Of a stretch of 6,581 nucleotides of DNA, positions 1 to 5,731 are shown one piece after another; within the stretch, counting starts at the first letter, position 1; every line of letters starts with the position of its first letter. A program made the translations under genes and the position numbers. Origin of the DNA: Acidothermales bacterium. GTDB taxonomy: Bacteria; Actinomycetota; Actinomycetes; Streptosporangiales; WHST01. Where the stretch lies: contig JAFMQP010000232.1 of assembly GCA_017354575.1 (NCBI GenBank), positions 1 through 6,581 on the forward strand, written 5' to 3'. A model generated the notes under the pieces. It was not told the origin of the DNA. It did no database searches and was given only the letters and a program-made list of their open reading frames with translations.

Positions 1-847
1 TGGACGCCATACCCTGCGCCTGCGCGTCCAACCCGCACGCCGCGCACAACCGCAGCCACAGCGTCTCGCTCCCCACCGCGATCTGCACCGCGCCGTCCCG
101 GCAGCGGAACAGCCCGTACGGGCAGATCGACGGGTGGTGGTTGCCCTGGGCCCGGCCGACGCGGCCGGCGACCGTCCACCCCGTGCCCTGGAACGCGTGC
201 ACGCCGACGATCGCCGCGAGCAGCGACGTCCGCACCACCTGCCCCTTGCCGGTACGCCCGCGTTCGTGCAACGCCGCCACCACGCCGTACGCGCCGTACA
301 TCCCCGCGAGCAGGTCGCCGATCGGCACGCCCACCCGCTGCACGTCCTCCGGCCCCGGCCCGGTCACCGACATCAGGCCGGCCTCGCCCTGCGCGATCTG
401 GTCGTACCCGGCACGGCCGCCCTCCGGGCCGTCGTGACCGAACCCGCTGATGGACAGCACGACCAGTCCAGGGTTGAGCTCGTGCAGCCGCGCGACGGGG
501 AAGCCGAGGCGGTCGAGCACACCGGGCCGGAAGTTCTCCAGCAGCACGTCGGCCCTCGCGACCAACCGCTCGAGCGTCGCCTTGCCCTCCGTGCTCTTCA
601 GGTCGAGCGCGATGGACTCCTTGTTCCTGTTGCAGGACAGGAAGTACGTCGACACGGGCGCGGCGCCGTCGGCGTCCGGCGTCAAGAACGGCGGTCCCCA
701 GCCGCGGGTGTCGTCGCCGACGCCGGGCGTCTCCACCTTGACGACCCGCGCGCCGAGGTCACCGAGCATCATCGCGGCGTGCGGGCCGGCCAGGGCCCGC
801 GTGAGGTCGACGGCGACGATGCCGTCCAGCGGTCCGGGGTTCGTCAT
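1..847 (-). CDS. CaiB/BaiF family (class III) CoA-transferase, C-terminus cut by window edge
   Basis: The first 282 residues are present; the open frame runs off the left edge, and members of this family are usually about 400 residues. Class III CoA-transferases move CoA between an acyl-CoA donor and a free acid through an aspartyl intermediate in the cytoplasm. Seen here: the N-terminal Rossmann-like start PLDGIVAVDLTRALAGP (6-22) with LGDLGARVVKVE (28-39); the CNRNKESIALDLK block (72-84); LLENFRPGVLDRLG (102-115); SISGFGHDGP (132-141); and the GDLLAG motif (177-182), whose Asp178 fits the catalytic aspartate of formyl-CoA transferase. GNHHPSICPYGLF (235-247) is also typical. ATG at 847 is chosen because the family N-terminus begins there. 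AGGG lies 8 bases upstream, and a -10-like TAGGGT suggests a possible leaderless start instead. It lies 176 bases downstream of the hydantoinase B gene on the same strand, so it may activate an acid made by that enzyme. The acyl substrate is unknown, and an acyl-CoA racemase-type relative cannot be excluded. Confidence 0.93.
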   Translation of the reverse strand, partial: MTNPGPLDGIVAVDLTRALAGPHAAMMLGDLGARVVKVETPGVGDDTRGWGPPFLTPDADGAAPVSTYFLSCNRNKESIALDLKSTEGKATLERLVARADVLLENFRPGVLDRLGFPVARLHELNPGLVVLSISGFGHDGPEGGRAGYDQIAQGEAGLMSVTGPGPEDVQRVGVPIGDLLAGMYGAYGVVAALHERGRTGKGQVVRTSLLAAIVGVHAFQGTGWTVAGRVGRAQGNHHPSICPYGLFRCRDGAVQIAVGSETLWLRLCAACGLDAQAQGMAS

Positions 848-1023
848 GCGCCCAACCCTACGAGCGCGCGGTGCCTCGCCGATGTCGGTGAGCGCGTCGA
901 CGGTGTCGACCTGCCAGCCGCGCCGGGCACCAGCTCGTCCATCGTCTCACGGTGCGGCCGCGCAGCCGGTCTCGAACACGCTGCACGCTCGTCCGGCTGC
1001 TGTCGCGGCGTGCCGTGGCTGCG
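848..1023. other. Intergenic gap between hydantoinase B and CoA-transferase genes
   Basis: These 176 bases separate the hydantoinase B stop from the CoA-transferase start. No credible gene is visible on either strand. The gap is unusually long compared with the overlap or 42-base spacing elsewhere in the minus-strand set. It holds the TAGGGT motif next to the CoA-transferase start and most of a short hairpin at the hydantoinase B stop. Both suggest that the CoA-transferase may be transcribed partly on its own. Confidence 0.6.
855..860 (-). promoter_or_regulatory. Candidate -10 element for a leaderless CoA-transferase transcript
   Basis: Read on the minus strand, the gap before the CoA-transferase holds TAGGGT, with 7 bases between it and the ATG at 847. 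This fits the TAnnnT -10 pattern of actinobacterial promoters, spaced so that transcription would begin at or beside the A of the start codon, which is the usual layout of leaderless genes in these bacteria. No convincing -35 box is seen 16 to 19 bases upstream. The same bases also hold the only Shine-Dalgarno-like string (AGGG), so the site may be a weak ribosome-binding site instead. Confidence 0.35.
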
Positions 1024-1032
1024 TCACAGCCA
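1016..1032 (-). terminator. Short hairpin spanning the hydantoinase B stop codon (weak terminator candidate)
   Basis: On the minus strand TGGCTG and CAGCCA form a perfect 6-base-pair stem around a 5-base loop (TGACG) that contains the TGA stop of the hydantoinase B gene. No T-run follows, so it does not look like a classic intrinsic terminator. High-GC actinobacteria do use T-poor hairpins at gene ends, but a stem this short can also arise by chance at this base composition. Confidence 0.22.
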
Positions 1033-2913
1033 GTCGACGGGCGGCGCGGGGACGCCGCCGGCGAGGGTCGCGTAGCCGGGGCCGCGGTCGAAGAACGGGC
1101 GGTTGGCGCCGCGCTCACCGCGAACGTGACGGCGCAGCTCGTCGGAGGCCGCGGCGTCCAGCACCGGCTCGTCGGGCGAGCCGGTGACGACGACGCCGTA
1201 GTCGCGCCCGGCGCCCTCGATCGACACCTTGCCCCAGCGCACGTCACGCAGCACGTCCTGGAACGGGCGGTCGAGCGGGTCGCCCCAGCCGCCGCCTCCC
1301 GTGGTGCGGATGCGGATCACCTCGCCCGCGGCCACCGGCTCGGCGTCGGCGAGCGCGTCGACGTGCCGCTCGTTCGGCCCGCCCGGGTCGATCGTCACCG
1401 AGAACGGCCGGCCGGCCTGGCCGCCGGCGACACCCCAGCAGGACAGGATCGACCGGTCGGCGATGGACATGAAGCGGGCGTCGCGCAGCATCCGGATGTG
1501 CTTCTCGTAGCCGAGGCCGCCGCGGTGCAGCCCCGGGCCGCCGGAGTCGACCGCGAGACCGAGCGACTCGACAACGAACGGGAACCGGCTCTCGGCGAAC
1601 TCGACCGGGAGGTTGCGCGAGTCGGGCACGACGTGGATGGTGTCCTCGCCGTCGCCGTAGTAGCGGCCGCCCGAGCCGCCGCCCAGCACCTCGCGCATGA
1701 GGTACGGACGGCCGTCGGCGTCCGCACCGTAGACGCCGGTGTACCTGATCGTCTCCTGGTCGGCGGGCATCCGCCCGCCCACGGCCTTCGCGACCGCACC
1801 CGCGAGGACGCCGAGCATGCGGAGGATGACGAACGTGCGCGCGTTCGTGGGCGCGGGGAAGACCGGTGTGAGCAGCGTGCCCTTGTCGGGGAAGCGCATC
1901 TCGACGAGCGGCACGACCCCCTCGTTGACGTCCAGCTCGGCCATCCGCGCCGGGTCGTCGGCGAGGTTGCGCAGGATCGGCGCCAGCCACTTCTTCAGGA
2001 ACACGCCGTCGGCATGGTCACCGCTGTGGTTGATCGGCCCCTTCGCCTGGGGAGCGGTACCGGTGAAGTCGACGACGAGGCGGTCGTCCGCCGTACGGGT
2101 CAAGGTGATGCGTTGGGTGTGCAGCCTCGGCGGGTCGACCCCGTCGTGCTCGGCGTAGTCCTCCCAGACGTACGTGCCCTCGGGGATCTTCGCCAGCACC
2201 TCGCGCCGGAACACCCGGGTGGTGTTGTCGAGCAGCGCGTCGAAGCACGCCTCGACAGTGGCGACGCCGTACCGGTCGAACAGCTCGCCCAGTCGCCGCG
2301 CGCCCATCAGGCACGCCGCGCACTCGGCGTCGAGGTCGGCGGCGAGGCTCTCCGGCATCCGCGAGTTGCGGGTCATGACGGTGAGCGCGGCGTCGTTGCG
2401 CACGCCCTCCGCCCACAGCCGGATCGGCGGCACCATCAGGCCTTCCTCGAACACCGTCGTCGTGTGCGACGGCATCGAGCCGGGTACCGAGCCGCCGATG
2501 TCGTCGTGGTGGCCGAACGCCTGCACGTACGCGACGACGGTATCCTCCACGAAGACCGGGACCGTGACGCAGAGGTCGGGCAGGTGGCCGATGCCGCCCT
2601 CGGACAGGTACACGTCGTTGTGGAAGAACACGTCGCCGGGGCGCATGGACTCGGGCGGGAAGTCGCGGACGACCGGGTGCACGAGCGCCGAGTACGAGCG
2701 GCCGGTGAGCTTGCGCAGGTGCCGGTCGTGGATGCCGGCGCGGAAGTCGTGCGCGTCCCGGATCATCGGCGACCGCGACGTGCGCTCGATCGCCGTCTCC
2801 ACCTCACGTTCGACGCTGGCGAGGTAGCCCTCGACGATCTCCACCAGCACCGGGTCGGCGGCGGCCGCGGTCGCCTCGTCGGTGAGCCGGTACCCGTACG
2901 GATGCTGTTTCAC
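1024..2913 (-). CDS. hyuB: Hydantoinase B/5-oxoprolinase C-terminal-type subunit (HyuB family)
   Basis: This 629-residue protein covers the whole HyuB domain, the catalytic partner of the ATP-binding HyuA subunit in N-methylhydantoinase, 5-oxoprolinase and related ketone carboxylases. The family phosphorylates a carbonyl or amide oxygen and then hydrolyses or carboxylates the substrate. Visible landmarks: the helix DPVLVEIVEGYLASVERE (20-37); GDVFFHND (93-100) followed by HLPD (110-113) and GHHDD (134-138), rich in His and Asp and matching the metal-site region known from acetone carboxylase; DFTGTAPQAKGPIN (282-295); DSGGPGLHRGGLG (456-468); and TGGGGWGDPLDRP (538-550) near the end. Translation starts at GTG in a GTGA overlap with the hyuA stop, with GAGG five bases upstream, so the subunits are probably translationally coupled. 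The length suits two-subunit hydantoinases and oxoprolinases better than acetone carboxylase alpha (about 770 residues). The gene symbol denotes the family; the substrate is not determined. Confidence 0.93.
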   Translation of the reverse strand: MKQHPYGYRLTDEATAAAADPVLVEIVEGYLASVEREVETAIERTSRSPMIRDAHDFRAGIHDRHLRKLTGRSYSALVHPVVRDFPPESMRPGDVFFHNDVYLSEGGIGHLPDLCVTVPVFVEDTVVAYVQAFGHHDDIGGSVPGSMPSHTTTVFEEGLMVPPIRLWAEGVRNDAALTVMTRNSRMPESLAADLDAECAACLMGARRLGELFDRYGVATVEACFDALLDNTTRVFRREVLAKIPEGTYVWEDYAEHDGVDPPRLHTQRITLTRTADDRLVVDFTGTAPQAKGPINHSGDHADGVFLKKWLAPILRNLADDPARMAELDVNEGVVPLVEMRFPDKGTLLTPVFPAPTNARTFVILRMLGVLAGAVAKAVGGRMPADQETIRYTGVYGADADGRPYLMREVLGGGSGGRYYGDGEDTIHVVPDSRNLPVEFAESRFPFVVESLGLAVDSGGPGLHRGGLGYEKHIRMLRDARFMSIADRSILSCWGVAGGQAGRPFSVTIDPGGPNERHVDALADAEPVAAGEVIRIRTTGGGGWGDPLDRPFQDVLRDVRWGKVSIEGAGRDYGVVVTGSPDEPVLDAAASDELRRHVRGERGANRPFFDRGPGYATLAGGVPAPPVDWL

Positions 2914-2942
2914 CGCCGCCTCACCGCCGCCTCACCGCCGCC
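2910..2942. repeat. Three perfect tandem copies of an 11-base unit at the hyuA/hyuB junction
   Basis: The plus-strand unit TCACCGCCGCC occurs three times in a row without mismatch, at 2910-2920, 2921-2931 and 2932-2942; on the coding strand it reads GGCGGCGGTGA. The copies encode the last residues of HyuA (EAAVRRR region). The copy at 2910-2920 supplies both the HyuA TGA stop and the HyuB GTG start, and the GAGG ribosome-binding site straddles the boundary between two copies. The unit is not a multiple of three, so each copy is read in a different frame. A change in copy number would therefore alter the relation between the two genes. Confidence 0.95.
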
Positions 2943-5018
2943 CCGATCGGGCCGGTCCGCCGCGGTCGACGCCGCGCGGCGGACGAGGGACAGGTTGGCG
3001 TGGGCGTCGACGGTGGCCGTGAATCCCGGGTGGACGGGGACCGTCGCGCCGAACTCCTCGACGACGGCCGGACCGGTGACGACGTCGCTCGCACTCAGGG
3101 CGTAGCGGTCGTACACCGCCGCCTCCCGCCATCCGTCGAAGAACACCGGCCTGGTACCGGTGCGGGCCTCGCCGCTGCCGGTGCGCGTGTGCCGCTCCCG
3201 CGGACGCGGGATCGGGCCGACGCCGGTGACCCGCAGGTTCACCCACTCCACCTGCTGCCGGTCGTCGCCGTCGAAGTCGTACCCGTACAACCGGCGGTGC
3301 TCGGCGTGGAACGCGGCCGCGACGGCGTCGAGCAGGGGCCGGTCGACCTCGCCGTCGGGGACGGCGACGCGCACCTCGAACGCCTGCCCGAAGTACCGCA
3401 GGTCGGCGCTGCGCGCGAACGCCCGTGAGGCGGGCGGAAACCCTTCTCTGGCAAGGGCTTCGCCCGCCTCGTGGCCCAACGCCGCGAACGCCGCCGCGAT
3501 CGACGCCGGGTCGACGGCGTCGTGCCGGCGGACGTACGTGCGCACATGGTCGTTGCGGACGTCGACGGTGAGCAGGCCGTACGCCGACAGGTTGCCGGGG
3601 TCCGGCGGGACGACCACGCCGCGCAGGCCGAGCAGGTCGACGAGCCGGCACGCGGACAGCGACCCGGAACCGCCGAACGACACCAGCGTGAAGTCCCGCG
3701 CGTCGACGCCACGCTTGACGGTGACCCGGCGCAGCGCGTTGGCCTGGTTCCACGCCGACACCTCGAGGACGCCGGCGGCCGCCTCCTCCATGCCCCTGCC
3801 GAGCTTGCCCGCGAGCTCCGACAGTCCGGCGCGGGCCGCGTCGACGTCGAGTGGGATCTCGCCGCCGAGCAGGTGCGGCGGGATGCGGCCGAGCACGGCG
3901 TTCGCGTCGGTGACCGTGGGCTGCTCACCGCCTAGGGCGTAGCAGATCGGCCCCGGCACGGCGCCCGCGGACCGCGGGCCGACCTTCAGCGTGCCCTCCG
4001 CGCTCAGCCACGCGACCGAGCCGCCGCCCGCGCCGACGGTGACCACGTCGATCATCGGGATCTTGCTGGGGTACGTGCCCACCGTGCCCTCGGTCGTGAG
4101 CGCCGGATGCCCGTCGACGACGACCGCGACGTCGGTGGACGTGCCACCGCCGTCGAGGGTGAGCACGGACGTCACGCCCGCGCGCTCGGCGACCCGCGCG
4201 GCACCGAGCACCCCCGCCGCGGGACCGGACAGCACCGTGCTGACCGGCTGGTGGACGACCTCGGACGCGGACAGCACGCCGCCGTTGGACTTCATCACGT
4301 AGAACGCGGGATCGCCGTACGCGGCGAGCCGCGTGGCGATGGTGCCCACGTACCGGCGGATGTCCGGCTTCACCGCGGCGTCCACGAGCGTGGTGACGGC
4401 GCGCTCGTACTCGCGGTACTCGCGGAGCACGTCGCTGGAGATGCTGACGACGGCGTCCGGGTGCTCGCGGGCGAGGACCTCGCGCATCCGGCGTTCGTGC
4501 GACGGGTTCGCGTACGAGTGCAGCAGGCAGACGCCGACCGCGGTGATGCCCTGGTCACGGAACCAGCGCGCGGCGGCGACGGCGTCGTCCTCGTCGAACG
4601 GGCGGATCTCGCTGCCGTCCGCCGCGATCCGTCCACCGACGGTGCGCACGCGGTCGGCCGGCACGAGGCGCGGCGGCTTGACCCAGAAGTACGAGTTGCC
4701 GTAGCCGTCGGGCACCGCCTGACGGGCGATCTCGAGGATGTGCCTGAACCCCTCGGTGGTGACCAGGCCGAGGTTCTCGACGCGGCCCTCGAGCAGCTTG
4801 TTGGTGGCGACGGTGGTGCCGTGGCTGACCGCGGTGACGGCGTCGCGCCCGGCGCGCGTCCGGGCCAGCACCTTGTCGATGCCGGCGATGAAGCCGTCGG
4901 CGGGATCGGCCGGCGTGGACGGGGTCTTCGTCGTGACGACCTCGCCGGTGTCCTCGTCCACCGCGACGACGTCGGTGAACGTCCCGCCGGTGTCGATGCC
5001 GATCCGCAGTCGTGCCAT
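2910..5018 (-). CDS. hyuA: Hydantoinase A/5-oxoprolinase N-terminal-type ATP-binding subunit (HyuA family)
   Basis: This is the ATP-dependent subunit of a HyuA/HyuB enzyme; the family belongs to the actin-like ATPase superfamily and activates the substrate carbonyl by phosphorylation. From ATG at 5018 the protein has 702 residues, a normal length. Seen: phosphate loop GIDTGGTFTDVV (7-18); SHGTTVATNKLLEG (65-78), a hallmark of the family; LHSYANPSHERR (166-177); the central block with KSNGGVLS (243-250) and SGPAAGVLGA (264-273); second phosphate motif LDGGGTSTDVAVV (288-300); VGAGGGSVAW (328-337); FGGSGSLSA (448-456); and GYDF (579-582). The last 20 or so residues are a low-complexity Arg/Ala/Gly tail partly encoded by a tandem repeat. 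ATG 5018 is preferred over ATG 5027 because AGGA sits 8 bases before it and overlaps the earlier ATG. The gene starts 42 bases after the TetR gene and its stop overlaps hyuB. The symbol denotes the family only; hydantoin, 5-oxoproline or a ketone are possible substrates. Confidence 0.93.
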   Translation of the reverse strand: MARLRIGIDTGGTFTDVVAVDEDTGEVVTTKTPSTPADPADGFIAGIDKVLARTRAGRDAVTAVSHGTTVATNKLLEGRVENLGLVTTEGFRHILEIARQAVPDGYGNSYFWVKPPRLVPADRVRTVGGRIAADGSEIRPFDEDDAVAAARWFRDQGITAVGVCLLHSYANPSHERRMREVLAREHPDAVVSISSDVLREYREYERAVTTLVDAAVKPDIRRYVGTIATRLAAYGDPAFYVMKSNGGVLSASEVVHQPVSTVLSGPAAGVLGAARVAERAGVTSVLTLDGGGTSTDVAVVVDGHPALTTEGTVGTYPSKIPMIDVVTVGAGGGSVAWLSAEGTLKVGPRSAGAVPGPICYALGGEQPTVTDANAVLGRIPPHLLGGEIPLDVDAARAGLSELAGKLGRGMEEAAAGVLEVSAWNQANALRRVTVKRGVDARDFTLVSFGGSGSLSACRLVDLLGLRGVVVPPDPGNLSAYGLLTVDVRNDHVRTYVRRHDAVDPASIAAAFAALGHEAGEALAREGFPPASRAFARSADLRYFGQAFEVRVAVPDGEVDRPLLDAVAAAFHAEHRRLYGYDFDGDDRQQVEWVNLRVTGVGPIPRPRERHTRTGSGEARTGTRPVFFDGWREAAVYDRYALSASDVVTGPAVVEEFGATVPVHPGFTATVDAHANLSLVRRAASTAADRPDRGGGEAAVRRR
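3427..3470. repeat. Nested inverted repeat inside the hyuA coding region
   Basis: GAGGCGGGC (3427-3435) is perfectly complementary in inverted orientation to GCCCGCCTC (3462-3470). Between them a second, inner pair, CCCTT (3441-3445) and AAGGG (3453-3457), can also base-pair around a 7-base loop. The whole can fold into a two-tier hairpin on either strand. It lies within codons for about residues 517-531 of HyuA (region GEALAREGFPPASR), where the protein reads normally for the family, so it does not look like an insertion. Confidence 0.75.
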
Positions 5019-5026
5019 GCGCGGCA

Positions 5027-5030
5027 TCCT
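5027..5030 (-). promoter_or_regulatory. Ribosome-binding site that decides the hyuA start
   Basis: AGGA on the minus strand lies 8 bases before ATG 5018 and supports that start. The alternative ATG at 5027 overlaps this site and would leave no usable spacing. The AGGA sits partly in the loop of a small hairpin (CGGCA-GGA-TGCCG on the minus strand, 5022-5034). Confidence 0.6.
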
Positions 5031-5060
5031 GCCGTATCGACGGGCCCGCGCGCAGCGGCG

Positions 5061-5633
5061 CTAGCGAAGTTGTGGACGGTGCCAGAGCCCGTCCATCAGC
5101 AGGTCGAGCAGCCGGCCGGCCTGGTCGCGCCGGCCGGACCGCGCGGTGGCGAGCCCGATTCCGGACAGGCCGGCGAGGATGTCGGCGGGATCGACGTCCG
5201 GCCGCACCGTACCGGCCGCGACGCCCGCGTCGAGCAGCGTGCCGATCGCCTCGGTGAGCAGTGCGTGGCTTCGCGCGAACGGGTTCCCGCCCGACGCGAC
5301 GACGGCGCGCAGTGCGTCGGCCATGTGCCGCTTGGTCAGCAGGTAGTCGAGGAAGAGGTCCATCCACGCGCGGAGCGCGGCGTCCGGGGGCAGCGTCGCG
5401 AGCAGCTCGGGTGCGGCGGTGCAGAGCTTCTCCAGCTCGCTGCGGTACGCGGCCTCGACCAGCGCCTCCCGCGTCGGGAAGTGCCGGTACAGCGTGCCCG
5501 GCCCGACGCCCGCCTCCCTGGCGATGGCGTCCATGGTGACGTCGCCGCCGCGGGCGAACGCGGCCACGGCGACGGCGAGCAGCCGGTCGCGGTTGCGCCG
5601 GGCGTCGGCCCGCAGCGGCCGGGTCGCGGGCAC
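5061..5633 (-). CDS. TetR/AcrR family transcriptional repressor
   Basis: This is a 190-residue ligand-responsive DNA-binding regulator. The N-terminal part has the standard TetR layout: RADARRNRDRLLAVAVAAFARGG (8-30) as first helix region, VTMDAIAREAGVGPGTLYRHF (32-52) as helix-turn-helix, and PTREALVEAAYRSELEKL (53-70) leading into the all-helical C-terminal ligand-binding and dimerisation domain. The C-terminal part is variable and does not reveal the ligand. GTG at 5633 is chosen because GAGGAGG lies 9 bases upstream and the protein then has normal length. The frame stays open up to an ATG at 5738, but that start would add 35 non-TetR residues and overlap the divergent reductase gene. The gene lies first in the minus-strand operon, 42 bases before hyuA, and faces the reductase gene across a region with a perfect inverted repeat. 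The likely role is autorepression and control of the neighbouring catabolic genes, with a pathway substrate or product as inducer (inference). Confidence 0.92.
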   Translation of the reverse strand: MPATRPLRADARRNRDRLLAVAVAAFARGGDVTMDAIAREAGVGPGTLYRHFPTREALVEAAYRSELEKLCTAAPELLATLPPDAALRAWMDLFLDYLLTKRHMADALRAVVASGGNPFARSHALLTEAIGTLLDAGVAAGTVRPDVDPADILAGLSGIGLATARSGRRDQAGRLLDLLMDGLWHRPQLR

Positions 5634-5642
5634 GGGCGCCCA

Positions 5643-5649
5643 CCTCCTC
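5643..5649 (-). promoter_or_regulatory. Strong Shine-Dalgarno site for the TetR gene
   Basis: GAGGAGG on the minus strand is 9 bases before the GTG at 5633. It is the best ribosome-binding site in the window and settles the TetR start, excluding the much longer upstream reading. Confidence 0.75.
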
Positions 5650-5668
5650 GCGCGATCGGACCGTACGG

Positions 5669-5688
5669 AACCGGAGGATTGTCCGGTT
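5669..5688. promoter_or_regulatory. Perfect 7+6+7 inverted repeat, candidate TetR-family operator
   Basis: AACCGGA (5669-5675) and TCCGGTT (5682-5688) form a perfect inverted repeat around a 6-base spacer. The 20-base size and dyad symmetry match what TetR-family dimers usually bind. A smaller palindrome, CCGTACGG (5661-5668), abuts it directly and shares CCG/CGG half-site character, so the bound region may be wider. The repeat borders the possible -35 of the reductase promoter and would lie at or just after the start of a TetR transcript, so bound repressor could block both directions. Confidence 0.6.
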
Positions 5689-5731
5689 GCAGGCATGGTA
5701 ACGCGCCGGGTGGATACGAGAAGATGCACGG

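Larger units (their letters stand above)
5634..5731. promoter_or_regulatory. Divergent promoter region between the TetR operon and the reductase gene
   Basis: These 98 bases separate two divergent genes and must hold the start signals for both. Toward the reductase, TTGCAG (5687-5692) and TGGATA (5711-5716) are a possible -35/-10 pair with an 18-base spacer, and GAGAAG (5718-5723) lies 8 bases before the ATG. Toward the TetR gene, TACCAT on the minus strand (5695-5700) fits a TAnnnT -10 box, without a good -35. The individual boxes are weak guesses; that promoters lie here follows from the gene layout. Confidence 0.55.

Noticed and set aside
203..238. Apparent loss of a catalytic Asp in the CoA-transferase, where VVRTSLLAA replaces the common VDVSLLDA-type stretch
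   Set aside because: The catalytic aspartate of this family lies earlier, in the GDxxxG motif, and is present here as Asp178. The divergent stretch is more likely subfamily variation.
952..3105. Long open frame of 717 codons on the plus strand opposite hyuB
   Set aside because: It is antisense to a clear HyuB gene. The translation is Arg/Val/Ala/Asp-rich with no recognisable domain. Long antisense frames are expected in DNA with such strong third-position GC bias.
1024..5018. Acetone or acetophenone carboxylase
   Set aside because: Those enzymes have a third small subunit and, in acetone carboxylase, a longer alpha subunit. The window shows only two subunits of hydantoinase/oxoprolinase-like length. 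A missing subunit outside the window is not excluded.
5019..5027. ATG at 5027 as the hyuA start
   Set aside because: The only ribosome-binding site (AGGA, 5027-5030) overlaps this ATG. It is correctly spaced for ATG 5018.
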